This document shows positions 43,201 to 50,800 of a DNA stretch of 64,000 bases, in pieces. Position 1 is the first letter of the stretch; every line of letters starts with the position of its first letter. The notes under the pieces were generated by a model. It was given only the letters and a program-made list of their open reading frames with translations. It did no database searches and was not told the origin of the DNA. This stretch comes from Leuctra nigra (Eukaryota > Arthropoda > Insecta > Plecoptera > Leuctridae), in assembly GCA_934045905.1 (NCBI GenBank), contig OW203764.1, positions 31,661,629-31,725,628 of the forward strand, given 5' to 3'. Position numbers and translations under genes: made by a program.

Positions 43201-46067
43201 AGGAAGGAGTACTGGCACTGTCGTCCTTAGTCAATTTCATTATTTTATGGGCGGACGCCCTTTCTTGAATATGTAATTCAATTCAAGCAAAAACTATAGG
43301 AGACTCTCGTTTCAAAAAGGTAACAAACAGTCCAGTTCGTATTTTTGTCCGATGCGATTTTTGTGTGTTGTTTTTTTTTTCGTAATGCCCGAGATAAGGT
43401 GTGCTTTTTTTAATTTCGTGAATGTTTAGAAATGGCCGTATGACCGTTTCACCATGGCAACACAATTTTATGAAAACTGCACTTTTATAATATACGTTGA
43501 AATATTAAAGCAGTAAAATCTCATAGCTCGGTGAAACATCCACGAATGTGTAGTAGGTACACTCAACCAATGATAAAACGGTATTTGAAAGAAATGAATT
43601 GGCTGTAAAAATGTGATGGCATCATCCTCTGCAGTCTTTGCTAACTCCTCAGTTCTGATTTCATTGCTAATAACCACGATTGATTGTCAAGGAACCTGAC
43701 CACCGTTTTATGATTTGTTGGGTGTATATTTAAAAATGTAAATAAAATAAAATATTATTGTGAACAAAGTACACGCGTGACGTGACCTGATCTAGTGGAA
43801 CGGTCGCTCCACCCAGCCAAGTCGTACTGTACACAGTCACTCAACATACCGTAAATGCCTAATAAACTGAGGAGCAGACCAAACACTTTTACTGTAAGCA
43901 ACAACATGGCATTTTCGGCCTACTGGATCTTAAAATTGGAAAATCTCACATCGTTGTGAAATGTCTTAATTTCGATCTATGGCCCACCCCACCCCATATA
44001 CCAAATTTGGGAACAACAGGTTTTGCCATTTGCGAACTAGAGAGGGCCGTGAAAACAGTGAAATTACACCCCTTTTAAAACGTATCTTCATCCGATATCA
44101 CGAAATGTCGCTGTCACCGCCACACCCTAAACGGCTAACCGATCGACTTGAAATTTTTACCACATGTGCACTTTTGGCGTCTGATGATACCTTTGTTCTT
44201 ATAAATTGTTTGTGCTGCCATTTTTAAACCGGAAGTGACGTCATATTACGAAAACGGCTAGACCGATCGGAATGAAACTATCGCCAAATGATTCAGACGG
44301 TCATCTTTATGGAATATCAATAGTCAAAATATACATGAACTATTATTGAAACCAGAAATGACGTCATAAAAATGAAGAATCAAACTTTTATCACATCTTA
44401 CTACAATAACTACATATTCAGCATAACATTTATAAAAAAAAACTAGGTGGCAGTAATTTCAGCCGCCATTTTGTAAACCGGAAGTGATGCCATATCTCGA
44501 AAACGGCTGGACCGATTTGATCGATGCTTACGCAATTCTTCATGGAATATCACTATAAGCTTATACATTTAGCACCAAACACAATTTTTCGTAGTACAAC
44601 CAATTCGGAAATGGCGTATTTTTTTAAAAGGAATTAGTCGTTGTTGCTCCGATTTGTGTTACAAGTTGTGTAAATAAACTCAAAAAATTAGTGATATCCC
44701 CATAAAAAAACACTCCGTGTAAAAATACCAGCCAAGTCTCTTCAACTATAAAAAAAAATAGAAGTAATCTAAAATTCAGCACTGAAAAGTAGTGATATCA
44801 AAAAATGGGCCTTGTCAAAACTTCATTTTAAAAACCAAAATATACTTGGCGCATCGTTTTTAAGGGCATTATAGATATACTAGAGGGTCCCGTCATGTAT
44901 AACATGACCAATGCGCACCAGTGAGGTATGCATAAATATTAAATATAAAAAGACAGCAATATTTGTCAGCAGATTGTGCGTCGTTAATACACACGTTACG
45001 TAATTAACAGAACAAATGCCCAACAAAATACGTAAATGAGGTACGAAGGAAGGCAATTTAATCATACCTATTATGGTAAATCAATTACATAAGTCTTCAA
45101 ATATAAACCATGACCATGAGTATTAGTAAGAAAATTAAGAAAATGTATAGTGTCATAATGCGCCGTTAAAATATAGGTGAAGTTGATATCGTGACCCGAT
45201 ACACACGACACATTCTTTATTTGTGATACCAATTCATAGTTTGCACGTGACACCATCTCATTGTTGAGAGGCCATATTGGTGTAACGTGTCAGAACGGCT
45301 GTCAATCTGTGTTTCGGTATTGTGGTGATATAATGGTTACCTGTGCAATAAACTGCAGAAGAAATTCTTATGGGTATAAAACCACCTCGTATACCAAATA
45401 TCTTTGATTAACCGCTTATAATTAGCATTAATCGACTTGACATCTGTAAAATGGTTGAAATTTACTTTTTTACATTGTTGATGAAAAACAAATGAAGCTC
45501 GTGCAAACTATGAATGCATGGTGAGCTTCATTATATCCGTTTCTCTGAGGTCAGAGGTAGGTATAAGAGCGGAAGGTCATATGTTTTGGATTTCTCAGTG
45601 CACACTTTTGGAATGGTAATCAAGCTCTATAAGTACCTACCATTGGACTGATGTTTACCAAATACAGTTATATTGAAGTATAGGTACCCTTACAGAAGGC
45701 CCATGTCACCATTACAAATATGATTGGATGAAGAATTCAGCTCAGAATTACTGGTTATTGAGATTTTATGGTGAACACACAAAGTTATTCATATGATGAA
45801 TTTGTACCATTTCTTTGATGACGTAACAATTAAGCCACCTACCTCCTCCACCATCGCGTCATTGATCATATTCGCCAGATTACACTCCTCGCTGAAGCAC
45901 TTCTTGTTGGTATTGTCGAGGAAGACGGCGGTCGAACCCACGACCCTCGCCTTGGGGTCTGCGCTCTGACTCAACGTGATGCCGATCAGCATGACGACCA
46001 CTGACACGACCACCATTGCAATGCAGAGCAGACAGAGTACCGGCTTCGAGGCTCGACACCCAGTCAT
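29339..46067 (-). CDS. 5'-nucleotidase C-terminal-domain protein with N-terminal membrane anchor (5 exons)
   Basis: Exons in gene order: 46067-45843, 41755-41653, 41171-41031, 34707-34504, 29439-29339; 774 nt, 257 aa, phases consistent. Residues about 8-33 are a strong hydrophobic anchor. From ARVVGSTAVFLD onward it matches the substrate-binding (C-terminal) domain of the ecto-5'-nucleotidase/CD73 family: ECNLANMINDAMV, AVSNAGSFQASID, ITYGDLLAVQPYNNTFDVVE, GLRVTYDLARP, DDGYNV. The metallophosphatase domain that holds the catalytic metals in this family is absent. An in-frame TAA directly precedes the ATG, so the start is firm unless an unseen upstream exon splices inside. There is no C-terminal GPI-type tail. 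Either a novel truncated paralogue or a gene whose N-terminal exons were lost. Confidence 0.8.
29820..30737 (+). mobile_element. Helitron-like element, copy at 29.8 kb
   Basis: Starts TTGAGCGAGCGAAGCGAGCG after an A, ends GAGCGTTTTCCTAG before a T. The longest full-ended plus-oriented copy, 918 bp. Confidence 0.8.
31074..32218 (-). mobile_element. Helitron-like element holding the empty site of the RTE-like insertion
   Basis: CTAG end at 31074, TTGAGCG end at 32218, A/T flanks. The interior around 31.70 kb reads continuously where 16826/20069 is interrupted by the non-LTR element. It lacks the 76-codon ORF. Confidence 0.8.
32219..32865. other. No gene established; one long hydrophobic open frame
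   Basis: The minus strand about 32219-32582 is open for about 120 codons, with hydrophobic segments (VVVIQILIVCAANMVLGIAR). No family recognised and no splice context; its end runs into the Helitron-like element. Could be a decayed membrane-protein exon or chance. Confidence 0.3.
32866..33420. repeat. Dispersed repeat beginning CTAGAGGGTCCCGTCATG, copy 1
   Basis: Shares ACATGACCAATG, CAGCAATATTTGTCAGCAG and ATGTCACCATTACAAAT with the copy at 44.88 kb. Family unknown; no coding content. Confidence 0.6.
33421..34503. other. Intron of the 5'-nucleotidase-like gene, no features beyond the ACAG array
   Basis: AT-rich; includes words such as GTCGACCATTTT and GGCCACCATTTT spaced about 180 bp apart, suggesting an old local duplication. 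Confidence 0.4.
34227..34262 (+). repeat. ACAG tetranucleotide microsatellite
   Basis: About eight tandem ACAG units in intron 4 of the 5'-nucleotidase-like gene, following GCGCGCGCAGGCGTTCC. Confidence 0.9.
34504..34707 (-). CDS. 5'-nucleotidase-like exon 4
   Basis: 204 bp, acceptor TTGCCAG, donor GTATGT. Encodes GLRVTYDLARPVNDRAVEVS, a CRKCRVPVY segment and the DDGYN motif near its end, all standard family landmarks. Confidence 0.88.
34784..34952 (+). repeat. Second copy of the GC-rich SINE-like body
   Basis: GGTCATGGAAGGGGTCAACC through GGCCGGCACTGGTG and GACGGACCAGGAGG parallels 9340-9480, ending in a 22-G run. The tRNA-like head is missing. Confidence 0.5.
35062..35260 (+). mobile_element. 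Helitron-like 5' fragment
   Basis: AAGCGAGCGGAGCGAGCGTC followed by GGCACTTTCTCTGTG and a GGTCGCACCGGTCAACG segment; truncated after about 200 bp and the flank is not A. Confidence 0.45.
35604..35927. mobile_element. Fold-back MITE
   Basis: Arms of about 60 bp: CATTTATACTCACTGCGTTC with its complement at about 35881-35905, extending outward through CATAGAC and TCAGTCAATAC. A second inner inverted pair involves CAACATGG/CCATGTTG. Confidence 0.75.
35944..36220 (+). repeat. tRNA-derived SINE
   Basis: Pol III B box GGTTCGATTCC at about 35990, followed by a body with GTGGTTTTCCCTCAGTCTTC and AGTGCGACGTTAAGCC, then an A-rich tail. This tRNA head plus 'GTGGTTTTCCC' body is a widespread insect SINE style. 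Confidence 0.6.
36515..36585 (+). repeat. tRNA-like fragment, probable SINE head
   Basis: TAGCGCCGTGG and GGTCCCGGGTTTGGTTCCC give degenerate A and B boxes; the body is not recognisable. Confidence 0.35.
36590..37399. other. No gene recognised
   Basis: Intronic to the 5'-nucleotidase-like gene. GC-richer patches (CACCGCCAGGCGCGTGAGCG; TCGCGGCCGCCTCGGCTCG) look like old repeat fragments. Confidence 0.4.
37400..38060 (-). mobile_element. Probable 3' end of a non-LTR element with AATTG repeat tail
   Basis: CAATTCAATTCAATTCAATT at 37411 followed by TATTGGTCTTCTTACAA. On the minus strand this is a terminal AATTG microsatellite after AATAA-like sequence, typical of CR1/L2-type 3' ends. No RT frame visible. 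Confidence 0.4.
38868..39642. mobile_element. Long inverted-repeat element with TTAA flanks
   Basis: Arms of about 350 bp (GGTGGCTGGATCGATCGATA and its complement at the far end) around a short loop, flanked by TTAA on both sides (38864-38867, 39643-39646), as for piggyBac-like insertions. The left arm has a small extra segment (CAAGGGTACTACCCTTG). Confidence 0.8.
40253..40319 (+). mobile_element. Solo Helitron-like 3' end
   Basis: Only the last 67 bp of the family: GGTTCGAGGTGTCGCACG through GAGCGTTTTCCTAG, followed by T as in full copies. Confidence 0.6.
40354..40733. mobile_element. hAT-type MITE with internal G tract
   Basis: Termini CAGAGGCGCCGGAAG and CTTCCGGCGCCCCTG; flanking octamers AGTTCTTG and AGTTTCTG differ at two positions. 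Contains an 18-G run. Confidence 0.7.
41031..41171 (-). CDS. 5'-nucleotidase-like exon 3
   Basis: 141 bp, acceptor TTATTCAG, donor GTAATA. Encodes ITYGDLLAVQPYNNTFDVVE, LQGKRIKEILE and GFMHWS. Most of it is duplicated just upstream. Confidence 0.88.
41067..41322 (-). repeat. Partial tandem duplication of 5'-nucleotidase-like exon 3
   Basis: Positions 41067-41189 and 41200-41322 are identical over 123 bp, separated by 10 bp. The upstream copy (41200-41322) has the acceptor and the exon's first 105 bp but no exon 3' end or donor. Using it would read into the intron and meet a stop. Complete identity implies a recent event (or an assembly artefact). Confidence 0.95.
41653..41755 (-). CDS. 5'-nucleotidase-like exon 2
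   Basis: 103 bp, acceptor GTTTCAG, donor GTAATA. Encodes WVKRADKTSW and AIAVSNAGSFQASID. In CD73-type enzymes this is the NGGGIR substrate loop; here the Gly-Gly and Arg are replaced (AGSFQ), so substrate binding is probably altered. Confidence 0.85.
41861..42161. mobile_element. hAT-type MITE with internal C tracts
   Basis: Termini CAGGCGCGTAGA and TCTACGCGCCTG; flanking octamers TCAGTGAG and TAAGTGAG differ at one position. Two C runs of about 15 lie just inside the ends. In intron 1 of the 5'-nucleotidase-like gene. Confidence 0.75.
42170..42910. other. No gene recognised
   Basis: Intron 1 of the 5'-nucleotidase-like gene; AT-rich with no convincing element. Confidence 0.4.
42921..43118. 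mobile_element. Fold-back MITE with TTAA flanks
   Basis: Near-perfect palindrome: GGTGGATTTCCATGCTCCGT against its complement at the right, with TTAA on both sides. Shares GGTGG termini and TTAA target with 38868-39642. Confidence 0.82.
43555..43728. mobile_element. Fold-back MITE (GGTACACTCGACAATT family), diverged copy C
   Basis: AGGTACACTCAACCAATGAT and its imperfect complement TTTATGATTTGTTGGGTGTA; interior also related. Confidence 0.65.
43791..44875 (+). mobile_element. Fold-back-ended repeat element, copy 2 (one arm)
   Basis: Starts TCTAGTGGAACGGTCGCTCC after an A; body matches copies 1 and 3; ends with a single CCATAAAAAAACACTCCGTG arm up to GGCGCATCGTTTTT. The second arm is missing and another repeat family begins at about 44879. 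Confidence 0.65.
44879..45770. repeat. Dispersed repeat beginning CTAGAGGGTCCCGTCATG, copy 2
   Basis: Same landmark words in the same order as copy 1, with extra sequence in the middle. Directly follows fold-back element copy 2. Confidence 0.6.
45843..46067 (-). CDS. 5'-nucleotidase-like exon 1 (anchor + start of C-domain)
   Basis: 75 codons from ATG, preceded by an in-frame TAA and an incidental TATAAA; ends at donor GTAGGT. Contains the hydrophobic stretch CLLCIAMVVVSVVVMLIGIT and the family motif ECNLANMINDAMV. Confidence 0.8.
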
Positions 46068-46632
46068 TTATACGCGCTCCATGCCAGCACTCTAACCAGT
46101 CAATATAATTCCACGGGTATTAAACTGTCAAGTGGCTGTTTTGCTGAAGGATTTATGGATCCATGACCTTATCGGATTTGGATTTGTAAGGAATTGAATG
46201 TTTCTTTTGGTCTGTAGAAAGGAAAGGTGCATATTGTCTGTTTGGTTGATAAATTGGGATCATTATAGGTAATTGCGGCGCTCGATAATTCTTTCAAGTT
46301 CTGTCAGTAAATGTGCGAATTATGTTGGAGTATGGGAATGGTAATTTAGGAAAATGATGTTAGTTTTTTAGCAAGGCATTTCTTTTAGTAAACTTTATTT
46401 CAACATGATTGACATTTAAATTGTTCGAAAACTAACCTATTTATGGACGAAAATTGATTCCCACTATACATTGGTTTGGTAGTCAATATTAATGTTACTC
46501 ATTATTTTGATTGGTCTACATGAATATTATTGTCTCAGTAAGGCACTGATGTAAAATATTACTGTAAAAGTTTGAAGCTAAATTATTCAAAACTTTTACA
46601 TAATATTAGGTACTTAGATTCTATTTTATGCG
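46068..46632. promoter_or_regulatory. Upstream region of the 5'-nucleotidase-like gene
   Basis: Should hold its promoter. TATAAA overlaps the codon just before the ATG and so cannot serve this start. Nothing encoding the missing phosphatase domain was found here. Confidence 0.3.
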
Positions 46633-46905
46633 CATGAGCGCCGACAAAGATTTCTGCCAGGGGAAAGCCATAGAAAATGTATGTTGAGGGGGAAGGGGGG
46701 GGGGGGGCGCTACTTCCTTTTGCTCATTGTCACTTTAAAAATAATTGAGAAACGTTAAAATGTACATTCGCAAAGTTTATGGTGAAAAGAGTCAGTTCAA
46801 AACTGATTTATTTTAATAACATCATAATAAATTTTAATTTTATTTACATACAATTGTTATTATTATCTGCAAGGGGGTACGCGCTCTCCCCCTCCTGGCG
46901 CTCAT
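46633..46905. mobile_element. Probable hAT-like MITE with G tract
   Basis: Termini CATGAGCGCC and GGCGCTCATG; a G run follows the left end. The target duplication is not convincing. Confidence 0.45.
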
Positions 46906-47180
46906 GTTTATTACTCAACATTGTGCAACATAACAGAAATACATGAAGATCAGATCGAATATTATTATCACTTGGTAGTCTGGATAATTAATTATTATAA
47001 ATTCAAAACTTTTAACTTTCACAAACTATTTATTTTATTTATCGATGATATTGATATCAAAATCTTTCGTTCCTTCCGATCTAGTTGTGAACAATGATTT
47101 ATTTAGATAGACAGATTTATTTAGTTTTCTTTATAAATAAATCATTGTCCAGAACAAAATCTAGAAGATTTTTTATATAA

Positions 47181-47530
47181 TTAGGGGCTGTGCAAAAAGG
47201 ACGTCACGCTTCAGGGGGGGGGGGGGGGTTCACCAGTATCGGACACAGTGTGACAGGGGGGGGGGGTCTGGGTAGGACGTCACGTTTTGATACAGATATT
47301 TTCAATCATTTTAAATTTCAGTTGATATGTAGAGAACCGAAATTTTTGCTAAAAATGACAGATTCCGATACATTTTACAGTCAGAAAAATTAATTTAAGG
47401 GGGGTAGAGATAGTTATGTGACGTAGTTTTAGGGGGGTGGGTATCGAAAAGTGTGACAAAGCGTGACAGGGGGGAGGGGGGTGTCAAAATAACCCATTTA
47501 TAGAGTGACATCCTTTATGCACCGCCCCTT
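47181..47530. mobile_element. MITE with AGGGGC-GTGCA termini and G tracts
   Basis: TTAGGGGCTGTGCAAAAAGG at the left and TTTATGCACCGCCCCTTAA at the right; internal runs of 12-15 G next to GACGTCACG words. Confidence 0.6.
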
Positions 47531-47696
47531 AATACATTTTGTGAGAGTTTAAACTCTCTTACTTATATTTAATTCGGAGTTAATTCCTATTTAATTTGTG
47601 TAAAATGAAATTTAAATTATAAATTATAATTAAAAAATAAAATAGATTGTAAAAGTTAAAATGATGGAATGTATAATAATAAAGCGCAGTGAATGG

Positions 47697-47837
47697 CTAC
47701 AACTCTTGATGCATGTCGTCCTGTGCTCCAGCCAGCCAGTGAGTATACACATTCAGTGGGTTGATCAGCCAGTACTTGTGGAAGGAGACCGCTGGCTGCA
47801 TGGATAACAGCTCAGCGGAGTAGTCGGGCGGCCGCGC
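47697..47837 (-). CDS. B3GLCT: B3GLCT terminal exon 10 (HQEL retention signal)
   Basis: 141 bp; encodes [20 protein letters not shown] and ends DDMHQEL then TAG. The tetrapeptide HQEL is a KDEL-like ER retrieval signal. ATTAAA (47590-47595, minus strand) is a possible weak polyadenylation signal. Confidence 0.92.
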   Translation of the reverse strand, partial: ARPPDYSAELLSMQPAVSFHKYWLINPLNVYTHWLAGAQDDMHQEL

Positions 47838-50800
47838 CTGGAAACACCAGATTTTACTCATCAAGCATCAACTAAAGAACTAAAACATACAATACTTCAA
47901 AAATATCTTTCGTAAAACTACTTTACATTAATATTTAATATTCCTAATGATTAGGTTTGGGCGAACCTCATATTTTTTAACCGAACTGAACCTCAAAACG
48001 AACCTTAAATATTTGACCGAATCTGAACCGAACCAAACCTCTTGCCTTTTTTACTTGCATTGGTTTTATCACTTATTTATTACTTAGTCATGACACATAA
48101 AAATAACGCATCAAAATTTTTGGGCTTAGTTTGCACAAGGGGTAGTAGCTCAGAGTGATTTTTTTTTGGATAAAATTAATTAACTTTCGTGAATTTATGC
48201 ACCAAAAAAAGTAAGAAAAGTAAAATAAACTGAACAATGTGCATTATTTCTTCTTTGGCTTCTTTGTCACACAGCCTTCTATCTAGAACACTAAACACTG
48301 GAAGGAAATCTTGGCCCGAAATTTCAAATTGGTGCAGCGAGGGAAGTTCGGTTTGAATATTTCATTTAAAGCTCGGTTCGCGAACATCTAAAGCCGGTTC
48401 GGTTCAGGTTTCGAACCAGTTCGCCCAACCCTTCTAATAATAGGTAGGAATTTAATGTTCATTGCTCAAACAAGAGAGCAAACTTAAGGGTAATTATTCC
48501 AAATCTAAGACTCTTAATTTCTACCAACAATGTCAATCAATTGTACATTAAAATGACTGAAGTAAATTTTATGATTTAAAAAAAATATTTGTTTTTTTTG
48601 AATTGGTGTCAATGAGTTTGAATGTGCTGCAATGAGCGTACCTGATGGAACTGCGGAGAGTGCACGAGAGCAATGCCGAGCCTCACCATGCAGACACCCA
48701 GGTACATGTCATCGGGTGTGGAGTCCGAGGAGCAGTGACAGCCGTCGGCCAGCAGACGCACGGCGGCCATGTTGACCAGGATGCCACCGCCCCCCGTGAT
48801 GTAGTTGTATCCCAGGCTGTGGCCCACGTTGTATCCGTAGCGTTCCCCCAGCGCGAGCGGAGTGGCCGCGTCGTAGCACGATAGCAGCTCTTGCAACCGC
48901 CGGACACTAGCAGGGAAACACAAGGCAAAACCTTGGGTATATTTCAAAACCACGTAAAACCACAAGAGTTATTACTATGCCAGGTTGTAAGCATTTCATA
49001 TTCTTTTGCTTTGAAAGTATTTATATATAATTTTTTCACAAGAAATTTTCCAATATGTCTCAAATCGAAATGGAAATAGGTAATTATAATTACGTCAGCA
49101 AACATTCAGATGTCAGGATTAATGATTTTAGCACCCAGAGAAGGCTGGTAAAACTCACACTCTCTTTGTGCTAATAGGTCGAGAAAACTTGTATATAAAA
49201 CTATAGTAGAACCTCATTTCACCTACGGCAACACAACCTTCTACAATATCACGCAGACCGATATGCAGCGACTACAAGCCTTACAGAATAGAGCCATGAG
49301 AATAATTTTAAAGGCACCGAGAACTACGCATATAATTGAAATGAGAAGTGAATTAGACATGCTTTCGATACGGCAAACTGTTAGGTTAAATGTGTTTCTT
49401 TTTATTCATAAAATTAAGTTAGGATTAGCACCTGAGTATTTAAAGGATAGAATAAACATTGTTAGTAGTATTCATGAACATGGCACAAGAGGTCAGTCAA
49501 ACTTGTTTGTTCAAATGTCTAGATTTAAAACTGTTTTGTCGGATGGAGTGAGTGAATATAATAGATTAGATCATAAATTAACTGAATGTAAAACTGTGGG
49601 TCAATTTAAAATGAAAATGATTGCATACTTGAAAAAGGAAGAGTGTAACATATAAAATAAATATTGTTAAGTGTATGTAACATAACATGTAATACTAAAA
49701 TAGCGAAAGCTAAATAAATAATTATAAAACAAACAAAAAATAAAACAAATAGGTACTAAAAAAAATAAAATTTGTGTTACATTTTTTTCAAGCAAACAAT
49801 AATTGTTATAAATAAAATAATAAATAATAAATAATAAATTTATATATTTATAAATATTTTCAGAATCCTCAATATATTTAATATTATATTTCTTTCATTT
49901 CCTCACCTTATCAGCGTGTCATCATCGACGATGGCGAGCCACTTTATGTTGGACTTGGTGGCCGCATGTCGGACAATGGCCATTGTCTTGCCGCAATGCC
50001 CTCGCACCGTGTTGGGAACTCCGAGATCCGTGCTGGGCAGCCGGGGATCTGTTAAGAAAGCGTTATCATTTCAAACAATTCAATAACAACTCAAAATCAT
50101 TACTGTGTGGCAGAGACATGCTTTTCTAGCATTCCAAAAAAATCAAACTTTTGTCTCATTTCTTCATCTGGTGTTCACATTTGTGTAGGTACACTCGACA
50201 ATTCATAAAACGGTATTTGAAAGAAATTGATAGTCTGAAAAAACTGTGATGGCATAATCTGATGAAGTCTATACTTACTCGTCATCTACCTCTAGTAGGT
50301 GAGCTCTGATTTCATTGATAATAACAAGGAGAGATTGTCAATGAACCATGACCAGCAGCCAATCTGTTTCGTTCAAATACCGTTTTATGAATTGTCGAGT
50401 GTACCTAGATAGATACCTATAGATAGTATAGTAAATCACTTTGATAAAGTTGTTTAGAAACTAATTTTAGTGAATAAACATACGGTGTTGATAGGTACTA
50501 ATTTTAAAACATGAGTTGACACTTATGACTTCAAAAAGCTCAAGAGGTTAAATTGTTTTAACTAGCCAAAATCTCGTTAGACCTTCCTGCGACCGCTACG
50601 TGGTGGAGACACCCACGCAATACGCCCTGACTCAATGTGGGAATCAGGGACGGATGGTGATTGATATTCTATTTACCTTCCAAGTCGCTGTAGAACATTA
50701 AGTTGGCCGCATCTTTCGCCCAAGTCTGTTTCACAGTCGCCACTCGGTCATCGTGAAATGAACTGCAGGTTTTCACAGCGAAGTGTATCAACTCGTTGGC

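Noticed and set aside
48645..48884. Plus-strand frame opposite the B3GLCT exon 9
   Set aside because: Shadow of the conserved minus-strand exon.
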